The notes under the pieces were generated by a model. The model searched no databases. It was not told the origin of the DNA and saw only the letters and a program-made list of their open reading frames with translations. Positions 1 through 5,745 of a stretch of DNA of 5,877 nt are shown piece by piece (the first letter of the stretch is position 1; every line of letters starts with the position of its first letter). Position numbers and translations under genes: made by a program. Source of the stretch: Calditrichaeota bacterium AABM5.125.24 (GTDB taxonomy: Bacteria > Electryoneota > AABM5-125-24 > Hatepunaeales > Hatepunaeaceae); assembly GCA_002127415.1 (NCBI GenBank), contig MWJR01000008.1, forward strand, positions 1-5,877, given 5' to 3'.

Positions 1-120
1 CCTGTGGTAGGTTACCATCAGGTGGTCTGGGACGCCTCGCGCCTGCCGTCGGGTCTTTACATAGTGCGGCTCGAATCGGCCGGCAGGGCAAGAACCGCCA
101 AGGTCGCCCTTGTGAGATAG
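1..120 (+). CDS. 3' end of a secreted protein with a T9SS type A C-terminal sorting domain (partial)
   Basis: Frame 1 is open from the window edge to a TAG at 118-120 and encodes 39 residues. The pattern is that of the T9SS type A sorting domain: a Gly-x-His turn followed by VVWDAS, then LPSGLYIVRL, and a basic C-terminus ending KVALVR. In this family the domain forms a small beta sandwich that directs the protein through the outer-membrane type IX translocon and is usually cleaved or used for surface anchoring. The catalytic or binding part lies upstream of the window, so the cargo's function is unknown. A terminator 25 bases past the stop separates it from the glycosyltransferase gene, so the two are probably not one operon. 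Family assignment is confident; the identity of the full protein cannot be given. Confidence 0.85.
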   Translation, partial: PVVGYHQVVWDASRLPSGLYIVRLESAGRARTAKVALVR

Positions 121-145
121 ACGGTTCAATCAATACAGTGGGGCC

Positions 146-186
146 GCCCATCCTGGATTAAATCCAGGATGGGCGTTCTTTTTTTG
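146..186 (+). terminator. Intrinsic (Rho-independent) terminator after the left T9SS cargo gene
   Basis: A perfect 12-bp stem (146-157 with 163-174, arm GCCCATCCTGGA) encloses a 5-base TTAAA loop. It is followed by a T-rich tract, GTTCTTTTTTTG, at 175-186. It starts 25 bases after the TAG of the upstream gene. Stem, short loop and T tract form a textbook terminator, which should end the upstream transcript and insulate the next gene. Confidence 0.93.
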
Positions 187-189
187 TAT

Positions 190-243
190 AGTAGACCGGA
201 CACTCCTGTCCGGTCATGCTCGGACAAGAGTGTCCGAGCCACT
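190..243. repeat. REP-like double palindrome (two tandem hairpins forming one 54-bp imperfect inverted repeat)
   Basis: There are two perfect 9-bp hairpins with 4-base loops: 194-202/207-215 (arm GACCGGACA, loop CTCC) and 218-226/231-239 (arm GCTCGGACA, loop AGAG). They are near-inverted copies of each other: the core CGGACACTCCTGTCCG, reverse complemented, differs from the second core by one base. The whole 190-243 segment is therefore one imperfect palindrome centred between 216 and 217, with matching AGT/ACT ends. It has no T tract of its own. The paired palindromes resemble REP/BIME-type intergenic elements, which in other bacteria are moved by REP-associated tyrosine (Y1/IS200-like) transposases. 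Membership of a repeat family is inferred, as only one copy is visible here. Confidence 0.6.
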
Positions 244-249
244 GGATTG

Positions 250-278
250 TTGAGAATGGGGAAAATGTTGCCTATACA
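250..278 (+). promoter_or_regulatory. Candidate sigma70-like promoter of the glycosyltransferase gene
   Basis: TTGAGA (250-255, five of six matches to TTGACA) is followed after exactly 17 bases by TATACA (273-278, four of six matches to TATAAT). It lies in an AT-rich stretch just after the terminator and palindrome pair. It would give a transcript start near 285 and a leader of about 100 bases. Many FCB bacteria use a different -33/-7 consensus, so this is a candidate only. Confidence 0.33.
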
Positions 279-298
279 TTTGCTATTTAATTGATAAT

Positions 299-313
299 TC
301 AGGCATTGCCTGA
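299..313. promoter_or_regulatory. 15-base perfect palindrome in the leader, possible operator
   Basis: TCAGGCA-T-TGCCTGA is a perfect 7-bp inverted repeat with a one-base centre, about 15-30 bases downstream of the predicted transcript start. The one-base centre cannot make a normal RNA hairpin loop without opening pairs, so it fits a dimeric DNA-binding protein site better than an RNA element. No regulator is visible in the window and chance occurrence is possible. Confidence 0.22.
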
Positions 314-361
314 TGGTATGGTGTTTGCTGAAGTGACTGTGCAACCGGTAGAGCGTCTGCT

Positions 362-387
362 GGAGGTGAATCGTCGGTAATGGAGTG
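362..387 (+). promoter_or_regulatory. Shine-Dalgarno sequence and overlapping minimal ORF at the start of the glycosyltransferase gene
   Basis: GGAGGTGA at 362-369 matches the anti-Shine-Dalgarno consensus over eight bases. The first start codon after it is ATG at 380, ten bases on, but that frame reads only ATG GAG TGA. The GTG at 385 that opens the long frame overlaps this TGA (bases 386-388). An in-frame TGA at 367-369 rules out any start further upstream. The long frame could begin at GTG 385 (15 bases from the SD, long), by re-initiation after the two-codon ORF, or at ATG 415 or ATG 430, which have no good SD of their own. GTG 385 is the longest choice, not a proven one. Confidence 0.5.
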
Positions 388-3300
388 AAACCAGGACAGC
401 GTCAAAGCGGATTTATGTCAATTCAGCCAATGCTGAATGCTGAGGATCTGTTCCGTCGAGCGGAGCAATGTATCGGGCAATCCCGCTTTCAGGAGGGATT
501 CTCTCTCCTGGATCGAGCCCTGGAGCTTGATCCGGGCTATATGCCGACCGTTAAGCTGCTGCGCAGGATTGAACGGGTCGCTGATGAAGGGTATCGCAAG
601 TGGCGTGAAGATGCGGCGTTGAAAGAGCTGCAGACGGCCCGGGGAACCAAGCGCTGGAGCCACGTGGTTCGCAAACAGGCCGCGCTCTGGAACGCGCCGC
701 GGGTGATGCGCTGTATAAAGGAGGCCGTCGAGAGGGAGGAGATCTCACCGAGGCCCCGCCAGCTTGACCCCGGCGAGCCTCCGCGGGTCAGCCTCGTGAT
801 ACCGGCCTACAACCGCGAGCGTTCCTTGAGCCAGACGGTCGACAGCGTGCTCAGGCAGACCCGGACCGATTGGGAGATGATCCTGGTGGACGACTGTTCC
901 ACAGACCGCACCGGTGAGGTGATGAAGGAGATCCGCACCAGGCATCCCGACCGGAGGATTCGTGTCATCCATCTGCCGGAGAACGTCGGTATCGGGGCGG
1001 TTCGCAATCGTGGGGTGCGGGAAGCCCGGGGTGAATTCATCGTCCTGCTCGACTCTGACGACACCATCGCACCCCGGTTTCTGGAGAAAACCGTCAAAGC
1101 GGCCGATCGCCGTCCGGAGGCGGCCTGGATCGCGCCGATGACCGTCCAGTATGGCGATGTGAACCGGCTGTTCGGCTTCGAGCCGTTCACGCTCGAACGA
1201 CAACTGACCCACAATCTATACAATATTACGATGTTGCTGCGTCGCGAGGTCTGGGGGGAGCTGGGCGGATTTCGAGAGGATATGCGTGAAGGCTACGTGG
1301 ACTGGGAGTTCTGGACCCGCGCCATCCTGACCGGATTCCGGGCGCACCACCTGTTCGAGGTGCTGTTCTTTTACCGCCGGGTGAACGACGGTTCCATATC
1401 GGACGATGTCGCCGAGGACCGGGAGCGGGAGTTTCGCTGCAAGCTGCAGATTGTCCAGTCCAACCCTGAGGCCTACCTACCACTCGGTGAACAACAGCTC
1501 AAGCTGCTGAAGGAGCACCGGTGGTTTCATCCCGATCTGCTGAACAGGACAGAACTGCCCAGGCTCGAGAGCAGAGCCGTTAAAAGAGCTGCATCGGCGG
1601 GTATTGGCTGCAGAACTGATGACAGCGTCAAATCCGAAGTCGTCCGGTCAGCGGACGAATCCGGGCCGGTAGTCTCGACACATCGAGCGAAAGGCGAGGG
1701 GATGAAGGCCCTGTTCGTGTGCCACGATTTTCCGCCGCACCGCTTTGCAGGAGCCCAGCTATATGCACTGAATCTGGCCAGGGCTATGAAACAGAGAGGT
1801 GTCGATGTTGAGATCTACCATCCTGTCTTCCGGGGTGAGTATCCGCCGGATTATGAGACACATAGAGAATCGTATGAAGGGCTGACCGTTTATAAAGTAT
1901 CGAAGAATAAATCGCCTGAGCGCGAAAAATTATATAATCACAGGATCGAGAAGGCGTTTGCGGATTTCCTGAACCGGCATCCCTATGACCTGATACATTT
2001 TCATGGACTGGGGCAGTTGTCAGCCGCACCGGTGCACGTGGCGAAGAGATTGGGATACAGAACCGTAATGACTCTGCACGATTTCTGGTTCCTATGTGAC
2101 AGGTGGCATCTGGTTAGGCCCGATCAGAGCGTCTGTTCCGGTCCTGAAAATGCCCGGAAATGCGCCGAATGCTATCTGTCGGGCTTTAACAGGATGTCCA
2201 CAAGCGGCCTGTTGGATGAGACGATAAGATATAAATTATGCCGGGATGAGCTGTTTCATAAGACCTTCGACCTGATTGACATGGCTATGGCACCCAGCAG
2301 ATTCATTATCGGCAAGTTCGACGGGTGTGGATTTAGAGATATTATTCATAATCCGTATGGTTTTCTTCCAATAGAGGCAGTTCCGAAGATTCCACGCCGG
2401 GATATTGTCTTCGGCTTCGTGGGGCAGATCATATCCAGGAAGGGGGTGGACGTCCTGGTTGAGGCCTTCAAGCATCCGTTCTTCGCTCGCAATAAGCTGC
2501 TGATATTTGGTGGAAGGTATGAAGACAGTTACGGTAGAAGGTTTCTGGAGAGTATAAAGGGTGTTGACAACATTGAATATCACGGCATATATCAGCCGCA
2601 GGATCTGCCCGGGATTATGTCCCGGATCGACATCGCCTGCGTCCCGTCCCGGATGGACAACCATCCGCTGACGGTCTATGAGGCCTTCCTGAATAAGACG
2701 CCGGTTATCGCATCGGACGCCGGTGGGATTCCGGAGATGATTGAGGATGGCAATAACGGTCTGCTGTTCGATTGCGGATCGCCTGAAAGTCTGTCAGGCA
2801 GGATGAAGACGGTCGTCGATAACCCGGAACTGCTCGAAACGTTCAGGCAGAATATTCCCAAAATAAAGACTATGGCAGAGGACGCTGAATTCACCCTGGA
2901 TAAATATCGGGAACTGATCGGACAGAGGGACAAAGTTGATATAAACCAGTGGAAGAGTGATAAAAACCCCAGGATCGTGGTGGTTCAGGGTGGTTTCCCA
3001 TCGACTTCAGCCACGTTTATTCTCGACCAGATGACCGGGTTGATAGACCGGGGATTTGAGCTGGAGAACTGGGCCACATATCGCCCGCGGCAGTCGGTCG
3101 TCCACGATGACATAAGCAGGTATAAACTGCTGGAGCGAACCAGATATATCAAATTCCCGCCGGAGAATATCCAGGCGGACATAAATCTCTGGGTTGAACG
3201 ATTCTGTCAGTTAAATCAGATTGAAGATTTCGATGATGTCGATGCCTTTCACGTGCATTACGGTCCCAACTTCAACTTTCTTCAACCGCTGTTCAGACAT

Positions 3301-5601
3301 CTGGACAAATTTGTCCTGGTTTCGTTCCACGGCTATGACGCATCGAGGTATTTCCGGCTCAATGGTGACGATTGTTATAGGTTCCTGTTTGAACGGGCTG
3401 ACCTGATAACAACCCCCAGCCACTATATGAAGAATGAGTTGGTTCGGCGTGGCTGTTCACCGGACAAGGTCCGAGTTCATCGCTACGGTGTTAATTTGGA
3501 CAAGTTCCGCTCCGAACAAACCAGACCGGCAGGATCACCTGTTACGTTACTGACAGTAGCAAGATTGGTGGAGAAGAAAGGGATCGAGTATGCGATTCGA
3601 GCTGTTGCGAAGATGTCTGACCGATTGAATTTGCGCTACCGGATTGTGGGAGATGGCCCGTTGCGCAATTCGCTTGAGGAACTGACGCTGATGTTGGGTA
3701 TCGACGAGCAGGTGAAGTTTTTAGGGGAATGCAATAAGGATGAAGTGGCTCGTGAAATGTCGGCAGCGGACATCTTCGTGCTGACAAGTGTGACAGCCGA
3801 GGATGGCGATCAGGAAGGGGTGCCGGTATCGCTCATCGAAGCGCATGCGGTCGGACTGCCGGTAATCAGCAGCTATCATACAGGTATCCCAGAACTGGTG
3901 ATCGATGGAGAGACCGGCTTGTTGGCTGAAGAGAAGGATGCGAATAAAATAACTGAAAATATCAGCAAGCTGGTGGAAAATAATCAACTGAGAGTCTCTT
4001 TTTCACAGAAGGCTCGCCGGAGGGTAAAAGATGAGTTTAATATAATGTCACTGAATGATACGCTGGCTGATTATTTGAGGCAGGGAGTAGAGGACAAAGC
4101 TGATAAGAAGATGGGTGCGAAGGATAATCAGGACTCTAAAGCTTTACGTTTAGATTCAGAAAATAAGGGTTGGGGCTATAAGTGTGAGCGCTATCGAAAA
4201 TCTGGCGAAGCACGGCAGTATGGCAAGTCCCTGATCCCTGAGATTCAAGACAATCGACAATCGACAATCGACAATCGAAAAGTAGTTCTGGAGAAGGCGC
4301 TCTCTGAAAAGGATTGGTCGGAAAAGCTGCCACTCTACGATAAGGTTTTTGATGGAGTGGTGGAATTACGGAAGGTTAAATCGCCCAGCGCATCAATTGT
4401 TGTTATTTCGTGGCGGCTCCATCCGGACACCCGGATCAACTTCCAGATGCTGGAGTTGCAGCGTGAAGAGGGTTTCGAACTGATCTTCGTAGATAATGGC
4501 GGTAAGCAGGGTGAGTTCGATGAACTAAAGCCATTCATCAATATATATGTCCGTCTCAACTCCAATACCGGTGCGTATCTCGCCCGCAATATCGGAGCAA
4601 TATTTGCTAAAGCTCCGTTGCTGATCTTCCTTGAGGACGATGGCATACCCTGGGAGAACTTCGTCCACAGCCACCTCGAAGCCCACCATGAATTCGACAC
4701 AATCGCAGTAAGAGGCGTCTATATACCAAAGACGGGTAATCCGCTGAACAAGATTGCAAAGCATTACTACTTGGGAGAACAGTGCTTCCCGATATTCGCT
4801 GATGTGGAGGGGAACGTTTCATACGATGCGGCGGCGTTCTATCGTGTTAAGGGGTGGGACGATGATATCCGTTTCGGCGGTGGTGGGTTCGACCTCTCTC
4901 TAAGACTGGTGGATGCTGAACCCGATATGCGTAAGCAGATCTACTCGCCTCATCCACGGATCTATCACGACTACGTCCGCGACGATGATCACCTGCACAA
5001 TAAGCGGGGAAAGCAGGAGAGGTCTCGTCAGTATCTGCACAATAAGCATCCTGATTATGACAGGTATCTTAAAAGCTGGAAGAGGTTACGTGGCAGGGAA
5101 GACCTGTTGATCCGGAAGCGTGCGCCTTTCGATCACACACCGAACAGCTTCAGGAAAGGATCGTTCGAGTCGACCCGGATGGCACGGCAGGCAGTGGAAT
5201 TGATATATCATAGACATTTCAATGCAGCACGGGCACGTCTGGATAGGCTGAGCCATGACGCTCAAATGGCTCCGCTTGCCCAGGACGCGCTGAAACGTCT
5301 AAGTCAGATAGAAAACGATCTTAATTATTTACGTCATCGTGAGGATCTATTGATCCCGAGGTTATCACCTGACGTAGATGGTCATGATCAGAAGGACAAA
5401 CCCGCAGATTTAAGGGATAAGATCGAGATATTAGGGGTTCCCATCAACTTGGATCTGTCGTCCCGGCGCGGATTGAGGGAGACCGTCGAACGGGTGAACA
5501 GATATATTGGTAGTGGAAAACCCATCCTGGCAGCCAAGATCGTCGAAAAGGAGATGGGACAATTAGAGGAATGTTCAGAAATTATCGCGAGGCTGCATTA
5601 G
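385..5601 (+). CDS. Four-domain glycosyltransferase (GT2-GT4-GT4-GT2), 1738 residues
   Basis: A single open frame runs from GTG 385 (or ATG 415) to TAG 5599-5601. Residue numbers count from GTG 385. Domain order: TPR-like helices (about 19-65); GT2 with a GT-A fold (about 133-350); a low-complexity linker (about 385-439); a first GT-B fold GT4 (about 440-850); a second GT4 (about 863-1232); a low-GC linker with a heptamer DNA repeat (1233-1332); a second GT2-like domain (about 1333-1565); and a helical tail (about 1593-1738). Typical GT2 or GT4 enzymes have 250-420 residues, so this equals four enzymes fused. No signal peptide or membrane segment is seen, so it should act on the cytoplasmic face, moving sugars from nucleotide donors to a growing glycan. 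Donors, acceptor and linkage cannot be read from sequence. It stands alone between terminators and is likely monocistronic. No flippase, polymerase or sugar-nucleotide genes are in the window. Glycosyltransferase identity is very secure; the biological product is unknown. Confidence 0.95.
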   Translation: MKPGQRQSGFMSIQPMLNAEDLFRRAEQCIGQSRFQEGFSLLDRALELDPGYMPTVKLLRRIERVADEGYRKWREDAALKELQTARGTKRWSHVVRKQAALWNAPRVMRCIKEAVEREEISPRPRQLDPGEPPRVSLVIPAYNRERSLSQTVDSVLRQTRTDWEMILVDDCSTDRTGEVMKEIRTRHPDRRIRVIHLPENVGIGAVRNRGVREARGEFIVLLDSDDTIAPRFLEKTVKAADRRPEAAWIAPMTVQYGDVNRLFGFEPFTLERQLTHNLYNITMLLRREVWGELGGFREDMREGYVDWEFWTRAILTGFRAHHLFEVLFFYRRVNDGSISDDVAEDREREFRCKLQIVQSNPEAYLPLGEQQLKLLKEHRWFHPDLLNRTELPRLESRAVKRAASAGIGCRTDDSVKSEVVRSADESGPVVSTHRAKGEGMKALFVCHDFPPHRFAGAQLYALNLARAMKQRGVDVEIYHPVFRGEYPPDYETHRESYEGLTVYKVSKNKSPEREKLYNHRIEKAFADFLNRHPYDLIHFHGLGQLSAAPVHVAKRLGYRTVMTLHDFWFLCDRWHLVRPDQSVCSGPENARKCAECYLSGFNRMSTSGLLDETIRYKLCRDELFHKTFDLIDMAMAPSRFIIGKFDGCGFRDIIHNPYGFLPIEAVPKIPRRDIVFGFVGQIISRKGVDVLVEAFKHPFFARNKLLIFGGRYEDSYGRRFLESIKGVDNIEYHGIYQPQDLPGIMSRIDIACVPSRMDNHPLTVYEAFLNKTPVIASDAGGIPEMIEDGNNGLLFDCGSPESLSGRMKTVVDNPELLETFRQNIPKIKTMAEDAEFTLDKYRELIGQRDKVDINQWKSDKNPRIVVVQGGFPSTSATFILDQMTGLIDRGFELENWATYRPRQSVVHDDISRYKLLERTRYIKFPPENIQADINLWVERFCQLNQIEDFDDVDAFHVHYGPNFNFLQPLFRHLDKFVLVSFHGYDASRYFRLNGDDCYRFLFERADLITTPSHYMKNELVRRGCSPDKVRVHRYGVNLDKFRSEQTRPAGSPVTLLTVARLVEKKGIEYAIRAVAKMSDRLNLRYRIVGDGPLRNSLEELTLMLGIDEQVKFLGECNKDEVAREMSAADIFVLTSVTAEDGDQEGVPVSLIEAHAVGLPVISSYHTGIPELVIDGETGLLAEEKDANKITENISKLVENNQLRVSFSQKARRRVKDEFNIMSLNDTLADYLRQGVEDKADKKMGAKDNQDSKALRLDSENKGWGYKCERYRKSGEARQYGKSLIPEIQDNRQSTIDNRKVVLEKALSEKDWSEKLPLYDKVFDGVVELRKVKSPSASIVVISWRLHPDTRINFQMLELQREEGFELIFVDNGGKQGEFDELKPFINIYVRLNSNTGAYLARNIGAIFAKAPLLIFLEDDGIPWENFVHSHLEAHHEFDTIAVRGVYIPKTGNPLNKIAKHYYLGEQCFPIFADVEGNVSYDAAAFYRVKGWDDDIRFGGGGFDLSLRLVDAEPDMRKQIYSPHPRIYHDYVRDDDHLHNKRGKQERSRQYLHNKHPDYDRYLKSWKRLRGREDLLIRKRAPFDHTPNSFRKGSFESTRMARQAVELIYHRHFNAARARLDRLSHDAQMAPLAQDALKRLSQIENDLNYLRHREDLLIPRLSPDVDGHDQKDKPADLRDKIEILGVPINLDLSSRRGLRETVERVNRYIGSGKPILAAKIVEKEMGQLEECSEIIARLH
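439..579 (+). other. N-terminal TPR-like region of the glycosyltransferase (residues ~19-65)
   Basis: The stretch starting AEDLFRRAEQ and running through FQEGFSLLDRALELDPGY has the TPR signature: a small residue in helix A, a Gly/Phe turn, then A-L-x-L-D-P at the end of helix B. One clear repeat is visible, followed by a basic helical segment (about 66-120). TPR helices normally bind protein partners, so this could recruit an acceptor or a membrane partner. That role is inferred. Confidence 0.6.
781..1434 (+). other. Domain 1: GT2 family (GT-A fold) glycosyltransferase, residues ~133-350
   Basis: The canonical GT2 series is intact: VSLVIPAYNRE (135-145) opens the nucleotide-binding Rossmann half; ILVDDCSTD (166-174) supplies the Asp pair that contacts the nucleotide; LLDSDD (221-226) is the DXD metal site; and YVDWEFW (304-310) gives the catalytic-base region, with Asp306 the likely base. 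All key residues are present, so it should be active. This part of the gene is about 64% GC (781-1140), clearly richer than the GT4 segments that follow. Confidence 0.92.
1702..2934 (+). other. Domain 2: GT4 family (GT-B fold) glycosyltransferase, residues ~440-850
   Basis: It begins MKALFVCHDFPP with AGAQLYALNLA, the N-terminal GT-B Rossmann entry. The acceptor-side segment YDLIHFHGLG is followed by LHDFWFLC (564-571). Four cysteines at 571, 584, 593 and 596 form a cluster seen in a subset of GT4 proteins and may bind metal. The C-terminal half has FVGQIISRKG (678-687) at the donor phosphate site. The EX7E position reads Asp758-x7-Glu766, so the first acid is Asp, a conservative change. Met440 follows GGCGAGGGG, which would suit the start of a formerly separate gene. 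Confidence 0.92.
2971..4080 (+). other. Domain 3: second GT4 family glycosyltransferase (WcaL/AmsK-like), residues ~863-1232
   Basis: It starts PRIVVVQGGFPSTSATFI, the opening typical of WcaL/AmsK-type exopolysaccharide glycosyltransferases, with FHVHYG and VSFHGYD (979-985) following. The donor half has the Arg1060-x4-Lys1065 phosphate grip in VARLVEKKG. A complete EX7E pair, Glu1144 and Glu1152, lies within EGVPVSLIEA, next to GLPVISSYHTGIPELV. Resemblance to WcaL/AmsK is by motif only. That family extends colanic-acid-like repeat units, so a role in a surface polysaccharide is plausible. It differs clearly from domain 2, so the pair is not a recent tandem duplication. Confidence 0.9.
4249..4276 (+). 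repeat. Perfect heptanucleotide tandem repeat, (GACAATC)x4, inside the coding frame
   Basis: Four exact copies of GACAATC occupy 28 bases and encode residues 1289-1298 (DNRQSTIDNR, a heptapeptide period). The repeat lies in the linker between the second GT4 and the last GT2 domain. Because the unit is not a multiple of three, loss of one copy shifts the frame straight into TAG at 4283-4285 (product about 1297 residues). Gain of one copy runs into TGA at 4305-4307 (about 1309 residues). Either way the fourth domain would be lost. Similar heptamer repeats (STRR type) are known from bacterial intergenic DNA. Confidence 0.95.
4381..5079 (+). other. Domain 4: GT2-like (GT-A fold) glycosyltransferase, residues ~1333-1565
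   Basis: SIVVISW (1337-1343) opens the fold. FVDNGG (1368-1373) replaces the usual VDDGS. NSNTGAYLARNIGA matches the GT2 N-x-G-x-x-x-x-R-N block. FLEDDGIP (1415-1422) is the DXD-equivalent metal site. GWDDDIRFGGGGFDLSLRL (1490-1507 region) matches the GT2/Glyco_transf_7C block in which an acidic residue, here Asp1503, precedes the L-x-L-R-L helix. The His-rich segment HPRIYHDYVRDDDHLH follows. The fold is well supported. Activity is likely but less certain than for domain 1 because two motifs deviate. Confidence 0.82.
5161..5598 (+). other. C-terminal helical tail of unknown function, residues ~1593-1738
   Basis: I do not recognise this part. It is charged and predicted helical by eye, with two TPR-like or coiled stretches: RQAVELIYHRHFNAARARL (about 1601-1619) and RETVERVNRYIGSGKPILAA (about 1698-1717). 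An acidic/Lys-rich spacer (DVDGHDQKDKPADLRDK) separates them. A nine-residue element LRxREDLLI occurs at 1649-1657 just inside and at 1568-1576 just before this tail. Like the N-terminal TPR-like segment, it may serve protein contact or oligomerisation; this is inference. Confidence 0.4.
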
Positions 5602-5650
5602 TAATTTGATCTCAATACATGCCATAGACTGCTATATTCGGCATAAAAAG

Positions 5651-5684
5651 CAGCCGGGACTTTACAGGTTCCGGCTGTTTGTTT
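5651..5684. terminator. Bidirectional intrinsic terminator between convergent genes
   Basis: A 10-bp stem (5651-5660 CAGCCGGGAC with 5668-5677 GTTCCGGCTG, one G-U pair) has a 7-base loop. On the plus strand it is followed by TTTGTTT (5678-5684). On the minus strand the same stem is followed by CTTTTTATGC (complement of 5641-5650). It lies 50 bases after the glycosyltransferase stop and can serve both converging transcripts. Confidence 0.85.
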
Positions 5685-5699
5685 GACGCCATAAAACCA

Positions 5700-5727
5700 G
5701 TCCCCCCCTGCGACAGCAGGGGGGGAC
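5700..5727. repeat. GC-rich perfect hairpin downstream of the right T9SS gene
   Basis: A perfect 12-bp stem (5700-5711 GTCCCCCCCTGC with 5716-5727) encloses a GACA tetraloop, with runs of seven C and seven G. On the minus strand it follows the TGA of the right-hand gene by 18 bases and is trailed by TGGTTTTA, so it may act as a weak first terminator for that gene. It could equally be a dispersed GC-rich intergenic repeat. Confidence 0.6.
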
Positions 5728-5745
5728 AAAGGGGAGGGTTAAACC

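Noticed and set aside
126..344. 72-residue minus-strand ORF in the left spacer
   Set aside because: It runs through the terminator stem and both palindromes, has no SD or recognisable domain, and the composition is that of an intergenic region.
745..1212. 155-residue minus-strand ORF opposite the first GT2 domain
   Set aside because: It is a shadow of the GC-rich plus-strand frame, which carries intact GT2 motifs; the antisense protein shows no family resemblance.
1691..1704. Possible separate gene start (AAGGCGAGGGG then ATG 1702) for the first GT4
   Set aside because: The frame is continuous from upstream with no stop between domains, so there is no evidence for an independent gene. It is noted only as a possible trace of fusion or an internal start.
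2236..2664. 142-residue minus-strand ORF opposite the first GT4 domain
   Set aside because: It overlaps conserved catalytic GT4 sequence, has no visible start signals and no recognisable domain.
4249..4276. CRISPR array
   Set aside because: The unit is seven bases with no spacers and lies within a coding frame; it is a simple tandem repeat.
385..5601. Pseudogene or artefactual joining of several genes
   Set aside because: There are no internal stops, and the catalytic motifs of all four domains lie in one frame. A frame error at the heptamer remains possible but is not indicated, because the other frames stop at once.
5700..5727. Primary terminator for the glycosyltransferase gene
   Set aside because: On the plus strand it has no T tract (followed by AAAGGGGAGG), and the hairpin at 5651-5684 already fits that role.
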